NCBI GenBank assembly: GCA_022605405.1
Contig: JABYQQ010000017.1
Span: 1,178,001-1,242,000, forward strand
Direction: 5' to 3'
Length of the DNA stretch: 64,000 nucleotides
Origin: Earliella scabrosa
Lineage: Eukaryota; Basidiomycota; Agaricomycetes; Polyporales; Polyporaceae
The notes under the pieces were generated by a model. The model searched no databases. It was not told the origin of the DNA and saw only the letters and a program-made list of their open reading frames with translations. Positions 32,205 to 41,230 of this stretch are shown one piece after another. Position 1 is the first letter of the stretch. Every line of letters starts with the position of its first letter. Made by a program: the position numbers and the translations under genes.

Positions 32205-32324
32205 GGGGCAGCGTCGGGTACTGGTAAGCGCGCAAGGAGCGGGTCAGTTCGGGGAAGAGGTCGAGGGGGCAGGGGCCGAGGACGAGGACGAGGCCGAGGC
32301 ATCGGACATGACACACGTCAGTGA
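32205..32324 (+). pseudogene. Displaced Arg/Gly-rich C-terminal tail of the large + gene
   Basis: If the composite and one GGGGC are removed, the frame ending SNGG at 22,704 continues AASGTGKRARSGS and then a run of GR repeats, stopping at TGA 32,322-32,324. Phase is preserved across the target duplication. A basic RG-rich end fits a nucleic-acid-binding, nuclear protein. Today these codons are cut off from their gene by 9.5 kb. Confidence 0.6.
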
Positions 32325-33386
32325 CATAGGTATGGTACTATTCAGGTGACGCAGGACAGGTAATGGAGATGGCAGCTACGTTGAGTGGGGGATGAACATC
32401 AGCAGAAAGACGCTTGTCACGGAGAGTAACCTTGAGCATCAGGCTTAACGCAAGATTTATGACCGGATTAGCGAGGGGAAATGCGGGATTAGCGACGCTG
32501 AACTCATGGATTGGGGCGTTGATCCTGAGATCATCGTGAGAATTAAGAACGCTGAGCGCAGAGTGGTCGGGGAGCGGGAATTAGGGATTAAATCAGGAGG
32601 TTGATCGTCAGGCTGATCGCTAAGGGGCTTTCACGTGCCGCTGAGGTTATGATGAGGAGGAGAATTAAGGACACTGAGCCGGAGCGGGCTGCGTCAATCC
32701 TGGGATTAGCGCGGTTGAGCGAGGGGCGGACAGGTTCAAGGGTGCTAATCTCAGGATAAAGGGATTGAACGCGGATTATGGTAGGATTATGGAGGATTGA
32801 CAGGCGGCGGGGAGGCACACGGTGAGTTACTGGGGAAGATGATCTGAATTGACCTATAGTTATTGGGACAGGATAATCTGAAGTATTGAAGTCACTGGTC
32901 TCAGAGTCTAGTGTCTGACTGAACTGAGCCTGAGGGTGGAGTCGTGAGGATGGCATGGGAAGACCTTAGACTATTCACTTTACCCTATCGAGCCCGCCTC
33001 ACCTCTCCCAGCTCTGATCGTGGTGTTCAAGTTGAGCTTGCACTAGGACCCTTCAGCGTTTTCCATTCATTTACATTCCGGGACTCGAGCCGCCCACCGA
33101 CCCTTCTACTGTACCAAACATACACCAGCGATTCGAACATATATGGGAGTTTCTACGATTTCGTATGGATGTCATCTTCCCGTCTTCTCTACCGCGGGAT
33201 CCAACATAATAATTGCTTTGCGAAGACCAATGAGGGCTATCGCTTACGCGCCGGGCAGGGGACAAGGGGACGCAGAGCTAGGACGTAGACATTGCAAGTC
33301 AGCGCTCGGACGTGTGAACAGTGCTCACTTGCTCGGAAGATGAAACTCACGTTGATCGGGAGAGGGGGAAGAGGAATGCCAAGGCC
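32325..33386. other. No gene recognised; region with recurring GGATTA words
   Basis: Between 32,455 and 32,800 the words GGATTAGCG, GGATTATGG and GAATTAAG recur irregularly. Open frames are short and unconvincing. From 32,940 to 33,300 a + frame exists without a recognisable motif. Confidence 0.4.
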
Positions 33387-33575
33387 CTATAACATTGCAA
33401 GGGGGACGCGGACCTGGCCCGATGGGCAAGTTCCATCGGCAGCGCACTGCGGGAACGGCAGGGGAGGGAGCTGTCTTGCCTCGAGAGACCCAGCTCCACC
33501 GGTAGCTGCCGCGTTGACGGAGGCAATGGCCAGGGCGAGCTGAGCAAGGATGGCGGTCACGGTGGAGAAGCGCAT
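33387..33575 (-). CDS. Small secreted protein, shortened copy
   Basis: 62 residues beginning MRFSTVTAILAQLALAIASV, a typical signal peptide with predicted cleavage near NAA. The mature part has LEARQLPPLPFPQCAADGTC then PSGQVRV. Compared with the family member at 37,652-37,951 and the fragment near 37,170, the second cysteine is replaced by Arg and a TAG stop cuts off a conserved GLGIPLPPLPI tail that is still readable after it. A 5'-UTR intron (donor near 33,663) is shared with the 37.9-kb copy. It may be a recently degraded or shortened paralogue. Function unknown. Confidence 0.5.
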   Translation of the reverse strand: MRFSTVTAILAQLALAIASVNAAATGGAGSLEARQLPPLPFPQCAADGTCPSGQVRVPLAML

Positions 33576-33599
33576 GATGGTTGTGAGTCTGTGACCGAG

Positions 33600-34440
33600 C
33601 CGGCCGCACGAGGAATCAGGATATTACAACCAGCAGGACGTGGAGGAGGGACGAGGGCTGGTACTCACTCTGTTGTTGATGTAGCGAGTGCTGAGAATGC
33701 AGTTGCTGGAGAACGTAAATGACTCGGGGATCTTTTTACTGTGCTCATCCTCACGGCGCCCCATCGTCCGTCAGTATATGACCCGAGTAGAACAAGTAGC
33801 ATGTCTGTGGTGTTTGCTTTTGTTGGCAGATATGAGAAGTACGAGATCCCATGCAGACCCATCCACAAATTTTCGAAAGGCGCAAAGACCGGCGCCTGGT
33901 CAGAATAGAAGACTTGTTGAGACATGAAGGCCGTCCGGGAAGAGTGCGCTCAATTGTGATTTTTTGGATCCATCTCACGCAGATGCTGCTCCCGGAGCCT
34001 GTGGTTGAACCTTTTGGGCTGGTCATCAACCTAGTGGGTACACTGCTAAGTCGTGTCTGCATTGCACTGCAGCAAGAGCGTGAATACCGCTCTGTCAGCC
34101 CGGTCATGAGAGCGAGAGTCAATAGAAAAGAAACCGACACAGACAGTACCTTGCTGAACAGATGATCTGTTCAAGCCACGAGCCGTGCGGCCGCGAATGG
34201 AAGCACGAAGTCCGATTGATGCGTACATCCATGCATCGCAGGTGGGGGCCCTGCCGCACGGCATGGCGCATCAAGGCGCATAGTCTAATTGAGAGCGACT
34301 CAAAGTGGATAGCACTTTCTTCCTATTACGCACGGCGCCATTTTGTGAACCCCTTGAACACTTTATCAGTGGGCAGAAGCTATTGAGGCTGTTAGCCACA
34401 GCCGATGCGAAGGGTCAGAGAGGACCCTAACCCTACCGCC
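33600..34440. other. Promoter of the small secreted protein gene and duplicated non-coding sequence
   Basis: 33,660-33,770 resembles 38,035-38,115 (UTR and promoter of the paralogous small gene). 34,140-34,320 resembles 38,575-38,790, part of the block duplication. Minus-strand frames in 33,750-34,260 contain hydrophobic stretches but no recognisable protein. A short CCCTAACCCTA motif occurs at 34,427-34,437; it is too short to call telomeric. Confidence 0.35.
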
Positions 34441-34560
34441 TAATGACGGATCTAGATCTACATCCGCTCGGAACCGGACTCAGCGTGTGGCTCGTGTTCA
34501 TCTTGTACCTCAACGTCCAACAAAGCAAGCCGAGCCGCCACCAACAGCAGACTCATAGAC

Positions 34561-36223
34561 ATGAGCGACACCACGCGACCCCCTCAATTCGCAATCTTCA
34601 AAGACTCCCTCGCTCGGCGCGTTCTCGCCGAGCCTGGCGTCCTCGGCCAAACGGACGACTCAGACTCGGACGCCCTAGACGACTTCACGTCCTACCTCGC
34701 AGAAGAGATCTGGCCCGCCCTCCCCATACCACTCCGGGAGGCGACATACGAAACGCGGGATAAGGTCCCAGACGTCGACGATCTCCCGCTCGAGACCGTC
34801 CCGACCTCGTTCTCCGACACGCTCGTCTCTTATGGGCTGATCGATGCTGACAAGCCTGACGCCGCCACCACCTTTCTCAGGCGGGTGCTGAAGGAGCACG
34901 TTGCGGAGGCGTGCGCGGCGCCGCCCGTGTGGTCCAAGACGCGCACGAGCGAGTGCGAGATCTGCGAGCGCGCGGTGCCACTCACGTACCACCACCTCAT
35001 CCCGCGCGAGGTGCACGAGAAGGCGCGCAAGAAGAAGTGGCACCCCGAGGCGATGCTCAACTCTGTCGCGTGGCTCTGTCGGTGAGTCCCGCGCCGTTAC
35101 GATTGATGAGTGAAACGAAGAAATCGTCCTTTAAGGGTGACGTTCTCTGCCAAACTCTGTAACGCGAACCTGACCCCGTGAGAATATATTTCATACTCCG
35201 ATTACTTTGAGTAAGAACAGAGTAAGCGCTGATGTAAGCACTGATAACAAACTTTGTTACTGAGCCAACCCTAGACTAAGGTTGGCTGAGCCGCGCGGGA
35301 GCCAGTTAGACGCCCACAGCACTGCCACCATGTGTTTTTGTTCTATGCATTGCACACTGATAGTAGTGACATAGTAATTGAAGCTATAACAGGGCTTATA
35401 TACCGTGTAAACGCAAAATAAGCGCCCAAATGGCCGAAATTCCGAAGCTCCCCCAGCCTTGCTTCAACCAAGGCTGGGGAAGCTTCGGATTTTCGGCCGA
35501 TGGTGCTCAACAGCTCCTGGTCACATGACTTCTGACAATCTCAGATTGTAGCCATAAATTGTGGGAACAAAATGATATATATCACCATATGTTTTTAACC
35601 AAAACTGTATGTGTTAAAGTCTAAATACAATTGCCCAAATCGGGAAGGATGGGCTGGTTTTTGCATCTCATGGGCGCTCGACGGGCGCCTGTGTGATCCA
35701 ATTTGGCAAGTATAGTCATAAGTATTGACTTGAATGTGTATCTGAGTATCTCTGTCAGTTTATAGTCAATCAATGAAGTATTATACACCATTGAAACCAG
35801 AAAAATCAGCTCTGTTCAATGGAACTGCTTTGGAGACATTCTGGATTCAACTGAAACAAATATTCACTGTTGACTAGGTAACATCCTCTTGTATCTATAA
35901 TATGCGCATCCATAGATAAATTACAGTGCATAGTATGGTGCGTTTTCTTATAAATATACCCCCACTCATCAATTGTATTCTGCCAGACATGGCCTACTTC
36001 TCAACAAGTCTTGGAAGTTGGGGGTGCGCACACGTTCGTTCTCGCAGATGACCAGCTGACCGCCGTGAATTTCAGACCGTGTCACTCTGCGGTCCATCAT
36101 GTGGCGAGCAACGAGACGCTCGCGCGCGAGTTCTACACCGTCGAGCTCCTCCTGGCGCGCGAGGACATCCAAAAGTGGCGCAAGTATGCGGCGAAGCAGC
36201 GGTTCGGGGTGAAGCGCGGATGA
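34561..36223 (+). CDS. HNH-nuclease-like protein, two exons
   Basis: Exon 1 34,561-35,081 begins MSDTTRPPQFAIFKDSLARR; exon 2 36,076-36,223 ends FGVKRG. Splicing joins LCR to PCHSAVHH in phase. The combined C-terminal domain has CEIC, YHHLIPRE, MLNSVAWLC and PCHSAVHH: two CxxC pairs plus the H-N-H triad (His of YHHLIPR, Asn of MLNSV, His of CHSAVHH), the hallmark of HNH/ENDO VII-fold nucleases with a structural zinc. The first 100 residues are acidic (DDSDSD) and of unknown role. Length about 222 residues. The intron is 994 nt because of an AT-rich insertion. Duplicated, decayed copies lie at 39.6-40.9 kb. Nuclease activity and target are inferred from motif only. Confidence 0.72.
35102..35973. 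mobile_element. AT-rich insertion in the HNH-gene intron, probable non-autonomous transposon
   Basis: Absent from the homologous introns at 40.59-40.72 kb, which are about 150 nt long. Candidate ends are an 11-bp inverted repeat: ATTGATGAGTG at 35,102 and CACTCATCAAT ending at 35,973. No clear target duplication is seen. Inside are two hairpins, one (35,432-35,498) with 30-bp arms, three mismatches and a 7-nt loop. No coding potential. The insertion leaves donor and acceptor sites intact. Confidence 0.5.
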
Positions 36224-37070
36224 CAGGAGCAACGGGAGGAGCTAGATGGACATGGACGGTGCCGGCACGAGTCGGGTCATTGTGCCCCCCGGACTAGTAG
36301 GGTGTGCGCGCAGAGGTGGTGGCTGACATGAGCCAAATTGAGCAGTGTAGGGTAGCGGTGCTAGGTCGGGCGTGGTGGATCTGGATGTGGATTCGTGATG
36401 GTCATGATAAGAAGCGTAACAGACAGCGACGAGCGTGGCGGACTCTAGAGGACTTACTAGAGTCGAGCTGTGACGGCGAGTTGAGCACGAAGATTATTGA
36501 AAAGAAACGCTAGCGCTGTCAAAGTGGCGAGTGTGACCTCGTACTTCACAGAATTCGTGGGCGGCGTCGGGATCAGCTGAGTTCAGAGCCTGGGCTTGAG
36601 CGGTGAGTGCGTGAGGTGTGCGCGCGCGTGCGCGGATGAGGGAGTTCAAACTCACACCCTTCAGTAGTCGGCGTAGACTAGCTAGGGGAGTAGTAGTCGG
36701 TGCGAGTCAAGTACTAGTACGGCAGGTCGTCTGTCGGGGTAGGAACCAAAGAGACAACGCGACCGCGCAGCGGTCGTATATCTACGCGGAAGAATGATAG
36801 AGTCCATATCGGGTAAGCGAGACGCCCAAGACGTCAGGCAGTAGTAGCTACGAGTACTGTACGCAGTACTACCACAGCGCACCAGTGGTTGCATTCGCCG
36901 CCTCATCGCTCGTACTTTAGTCTGCAGCCTCCTCGTCCTCGCATGTGTGTGCCTGAGACATTCTGAGCGGTGTGGGCCTTCCGAGATGCGGCATGAAGAG
37001 ATATAACCTAGGGGAAATGAATCATGAGCGTCCGGTATACGAAACGACGAAAGTATACATAGTTACTAAT
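36224..37070. other. Non-coding right edge of duplication block 1
   Basis: 36,230-36,460 aligns by eye with 40,935-41,240, including the short sequence ACTCTAGAGGAC that in the right block holds the last codons of the MFS permease. Beyond 36,500 I see only GT-rich and short repeated words and no gene. Confidence 0.45.
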
Positions 37071-37109
37071 CGATCTCACGTTGATGGGGAGCGGAACTGG
37101 AGGGAGAGG

Positions 37110-37205
37110 GTCAAGCGGAATGTGGAGCTGCCGTATGCCAGTGATGTCAAGGGACAGGCAGACCTTTCCCGGTGGGCAGCTTCCATCGGCCGCGATTGCA
37201 CTATA
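37110..37205 (-). pseudogene. Fragment of the small secreted protein family
   Basis: Minus-strand translation gives AIAADGSCPPGKVCLSLDIT followed by a Pro/Leu-rich tail (IPLDPLPPVPLPI), matching the mature part of the copies at 33.4 and 37.7 kb. No signal peptide or start codon is found upstream, so it is a remnant. Confidence 0.5.
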
Positions 37206-37648
37206 GTCTACACGCGCGAGCCCGCCCGTTCTGACTTATGCAGCACCCCAATGCGGTCATGGTTCCATCCACAACTAAAATCATCGTCTCATTCCGTGCT
37301 CGCCACCGCCCAACTACTACGTCTATCGAACCGAACTTCAAACTTGGCATACATGCGAGTGGGTTTTCTCTACTACATGACCTCTCTCTGACCGCCACCT
37401 CAGCGACAACATCGGAAACAACCGAAACGTTTGTGATATAGGTCGTAATGACCATGATCCATGAATCTGGTCGTACGTCCACCTCTTCAGAAGCGAACGA
37501 AGCAGCTATCGGGTGGCAAGCGGCTTTACAGCCCGAGAATAGGCAAACCCGGCACTGGCAACGAAAGCGGGCCGCAGACCTGCCAGCGGAGAGGAGGGGA
37601 AAGTGTCGCGTGTTAGCGAATCATGTGTTCCTACTCACAACTTGAACA

Positions 37649-37951
37649 TCAGTTGTGACTCACCAAGGCCGGGAGTCCTGGGATCGGCAGCGGCAGCGGG
37701 ATCGGGATGCCAGGGAGCGCGTCGATCAGACTAACACACGTCTTTCCCGCCGGGCAGTCCGCGTTTGTCTGGCAGACTATGCCGGTGAGGCCAGGGATCC
37801 CCGGAATCGGAATGGGAATGGGCACGCCGGGGAGCTGTCTGGCGTTGAGAGCCTGCACATTGGCGGATCCCGGCGCGGGAGCTGCGTTCGTGGCCGCAAC
37901 GAAGACGAAGACCGAAGCGAGGTTGGCGAAGGTCGCGGTGGTAAAGTGCAT
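37649..37951 (-). CDS. Small secreted Pro/Ile-rich cysteine protein
   Basis: 100 residues from ATG at 37,951 (MHFTTATFANLASVFVFVAA), a clear signal peptide with probable cleavage after TNA or APA. The mature part has a possible processing region (LNARQLPG), then Pro/Ile/Gly-rich repeats (VPIPIPIPGIPG) flanking a two-disulphide-like core CQTNADCPAGKTC. A 5'-UTR intron (donor near 38,040) and a TATAAGAG box at 38,107-38,114 support transcription. Related copies lie at 33.4 and 37.1 kb. Likely extracellular; the role (wall-associated, effector-like or other) cannot be told from sequence. Confidence 0.65.
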   Translation of the reverse strand: MHFTTATFANLASVFVFVAATNAAPAPGSANVQALNARQLPGVPIPIPIPGIPGLTGIVCQTNADCPAGKTCVSLIDALPGIPIPLPLPIPGLPALVSHN

Positions 37952-38119
37952 GGTGGTGAAGCTGCGAAGATGGAGATGGGCGGTCAGCGGCGGGCATGGT
38001 GTGCGAGAATAGAGGGGGAGGAGGGGAGATGAGATGCTCACTCTGGGTTCTGTGGATGCGAATGCTGAGAGCAGTTGCTGCAGAAATAGGGATCAACAGA
38101 GGCAGGCTCTTATACCACT

Positions 38120-38847
38120 CCTCAAATGACAATGACGCCCAAGTTTGCGCTCAGGGCAACTGTACTCTCTCAGCCACCAGAGTGGATCGGCAGCTTGTGA
38201 CTTGTGTCCGTGGTGTTACTGCGCTGACAGAGCTATGGCAGTTCCGGTTCAATTCGAATTCGAAAAGAATGCTCACCGCTTGGATCAGTGATCACGGTGT
38301 CGCGCCGCCACAGACACTGGCACTCGCTCAGCACGATCGTCGCCAGGGGTGACAGTGTGCGGGAAGCAGTCTGCTCTAGCCTCTTAGTATTGCATATGAG
38401 CCTATTGCCTGAACTCAGGTTCTAGGTAGGCTCACCTATCGGTCGACACGTTCTCCGGAATAGGATGCATCCGTTCATGGTTCATGCAGAACATCCGAGA
38501 AGACGGATGAAGCCCTAGGTCGTCCCCGATAGATGTTAGAGACAGCGAGAACAACGCCGAGACAGTGATCAGGACCGTACCTTGCGAAACGTCCGGTGTG
38601 AGCGACAGGCTTCGAAGTTCGTGTATCATACCTCCACCGCCGCCGCCAACGAAGCGCAAGACGTCCGATTGAAATTCGACGCGCACGCGAGTGTCAGTAG
38701 CATGCGACCAACAGTGAGCACCAGGCTGCATTGACGTAAGAGGTCGGGCTGGCGCGGCATAGTCATAGTCTAATTGAGCGGACTCAGAGCGGGGAAGACG
38801 GATAACATTCCTCACGGCAGGCACAGCCAATTTTGCGGGCACCAGGT
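38120..38847. other. Duplicated intergenic sequence, no gene recognised
   Basis: 38,560-38,790 resembles 34,120-34,300 of block 1. Minus-strand frames include a hydrophobic stretch (near 38,600-38,500) without a recognisable family. Confidence 0.35.
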
Positions 38848-39266
38848 ATGACACAGAAAGTTACGTGCCAGTTAACCTGGCACATAACTTTCTGGCTCCT
38901 TTCTGACCGTCAAAGGAGTGACCGTCGCGCGGAAATAAAGGGCTCCTTACTGTGTGCCTGAAAGGCCGCATTCTCCGAGGCGGCAAGATATGTTCCGGTT
39001 AGGAGACATATCTGCACTCGGGTGAACAGATATGGTCCAGATATGTTCCGGTAAGGTGACATATCTGGTTCCGGCAAACAGAGATGATCCATAAATGTCA
39101 TCTAATCGGAACATATCTGGCGGCTGCTTTGTTCACATCGAGAAGGCGGCCTTTCGAGTGGAGGGTAAGTGGCTCTTTATTTCGGTGTGAGGTCACTTCT
39201 TTGATGGTCAGAAACGAGCTAGAAAGTTACGTGCCAGATTAACTGGCACGTAACTTTCTGTGTCAT
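38848..39266. mobile_element. Fold-back (long inverted repeat) element, 419 bp
   Basis: Begins ATGACACAGAAAGTTACGTG and ends with its complement. The similarity continues inward so that about 155 bp (38,848-39,002) and 165 bp (39,102-39,266) form two arms of one inverted repeat around a 100-bp centre. Each tip is also a palindrome (AGAAAGTTACGTGCCAG...CTGGCACATAACTTTCT). No open frame and no clear target duplication. It lies in duplication block 2 and has no counterpart in block 1. Confidence 0.75.
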
Positions 39267-39604
39267 TTCTGGCAGCCAAAAAATGGGCCGTGCCCGCCGT
39301 GCCTCACTCACTGTGCAAGTGGATGACCCGTACCTAAGTATTCACTCCTTAAATGCACGACTGCAGATGGACGTGGACATTCTGTAGACTGTTAGCCACC
39401 ACAGCATCCAACTCCCGAGCCAGAAGTGTCGCAGACCTAGGTGATCCTGCCACCTCAATGCGGATCTCGATCTACGTCCGCTCGGGTCCGGGCACAGCAC
39501 CCGACCTGTTCATCTTGTACCTCGACCGACGACGTCCAACAAAGCGAGACCAGCCGAGCCGCCACCAGCAGCAGACTGATAGACGTTAGACATATGCATC
39601 AGAC

Positions 39605-40943
39605 ATGAGCGACACTGGTACCACGCCCTGCCCTCCCCTCGTTTCGCAATATTCAAAGACTGCCCGTCTCGCCCGGTGCGTTCTCCGAGTCGCCGAGCCT
39701 GGCGGCGTCCTCGGACAAACGGACGACTCGGACTCGGACTCGGACGCGAACTTGGCTCTAGACGACTTCAATGTTCACGTCCCATGTACCTCGCAGAAGA
39801 GATCTGCAGGCCCGTCCTCCCCTCCCCGCTCCGCCGGGAGGCGAGGCGACACACGAATGGGAAACCCCGGAGAACGTCCCAGACATCCAGACGTCGACGA
39901 CTCGGATCTTCCGCTCGAGACTCGAGAGTCTTGGAAGTGACAAGTTGGAAGGCACGTTCGTTCTCGCAGATCGCCCCAGCTATTTGACTGACCGCGTCGG
40001 ATGTGGATGACAGATGCCACGGCCGCGTCACTGAGTGCTGCGGTCCCCTCACGCATCCATGCGTCAGGTGGCGAGCAACGAGACTCGCGCGCGCGCGAGT
40101 TCTACGCCGTCAAGCTTCTCGGCCTCCTGCGCGCGAGAGCGTCTTCGGAGAAACGACAAACGGAGGACTCGGCGGACGGCCTAGACGACTTCACGTCCTA
40201 TGTATGTACCTCGCAGAAGAGATCACCCCACTGCGCTCCGCGAGGAGACATACGAAACGCGGGAGAACGTCCCAGAGAGTCCAGACATCGACGATCTCCC
40301 GCTCGAGACCGTCGTCGTCCCGCCCGACACGCTTGTCTCGACTCTCATGCGACGCCTCCGCCACGACGTTTCTCAGGCAGGTGCTGAAGGCGCACGTCGC
40401 AGATCTGGCACGCCCGCCCCCACTGTGTGGTCCAAGACGCGCACGAGCGAGTGCAAGATCTGCGAGCGCGCGGTTGCCGCTCCCGCTCACGTACCACCAC
40501 CACCCCACCTCATCCGGAAGTTGGAGAAGAAGTGGCACCGCACCCCGCACCCTTCAACTCGGTGGCATGTCTCTGCCGGTGCGTTGCGCTCTCGAGTCTC
40601 CGCGCGTTCCAAGTCCAAGTCCAAGTCTTGGAAGTTTGGAAGGGCGCGCCACGTCCGTTCTTTCGTTCTCGCAGATCGCCCCAGCTATTTGACTGACCGC
40701 GTCGGATGTGGATGCCAGATGCTAGGCCGTGTCACTGAGTGCTGCGGTCCATCATGCATCCATGCATCAGGTGGCGAGCAACGAGACGCTCGCTCGCGAG
40801 CTCCGAGCTCTACCTCTCCGCCGTCGAGCGCCTCCCTCCTCCTGGCGCGCGAGGCCGTCCAGAAGTGGCCCCGGTACGCGGCGAAGCCGCGGTTCGGGAG
40901 GACAGCAGCCAACAACAACAGCAACGGGAGGAGGAGGAGCTAG
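39605..40943 (+). pseudogene. Two decayed copies of the HNH-like gene
   Basis: 39,600-40,110 and 40,140-40,943 each match parts of 34,561-36,223. The first has the start (MSDTGTTPCPPL) and acidic DDSDSDSD region but then breaks frame and jumps to intron/exon-2-like sequence. The second has the middle (ETYETRENVPESPDIDDLP, SECKICERAV) and the exon-2 region (VASNETLARE), with frameshifts that destroy the YHHLIPR and LCRPCHSAVHH signatures. The duplicated promoter (near 39,380-39,590) matches that of the intact copy. Confidence 0.7.
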
Positions 40944-41230
40944 ATGAGATTTGCATGGGCGTGGACGGTGCGAGGTGCGAGGTGCGAGGTGCGAGTCGGC
41001 GGGTCAGCACTCAGTGCGCCCCCGGGACAGGACAAGGGTGCGCACGCAGAGGTGGTGGTGGCTGACATGAGCCAAATTGAGCAGCGTAGCGGTGTTAGGT
41101 CGGATTAGTCCGACGGACGTGGTGGACGTGGATGTGGATAGGAACGTAAATTCGTGATTGTCAAGGTCATGATAAGAAGCGTAAAAACAGTAGACAGCGA
41201 CGCGCGCGTGGCTGCCAGTGACCCGTGACT

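Noticed and set aside
34420..34440. Telomere-like CCCTAACCCTA
   Set aside because: Under two full repeat units; no array, and the window continues with genes on both sides.
36625..36690. Box B-like GAGTTTGAACTCC on the minus strand
   Set aside because: No box A at the right distance and no cloverleaf.
38848..39266. Fold-back element as a hAT or mariner MITE
   Set aside because: No 8-bp or TA duplication at the ends; superfamily left open.
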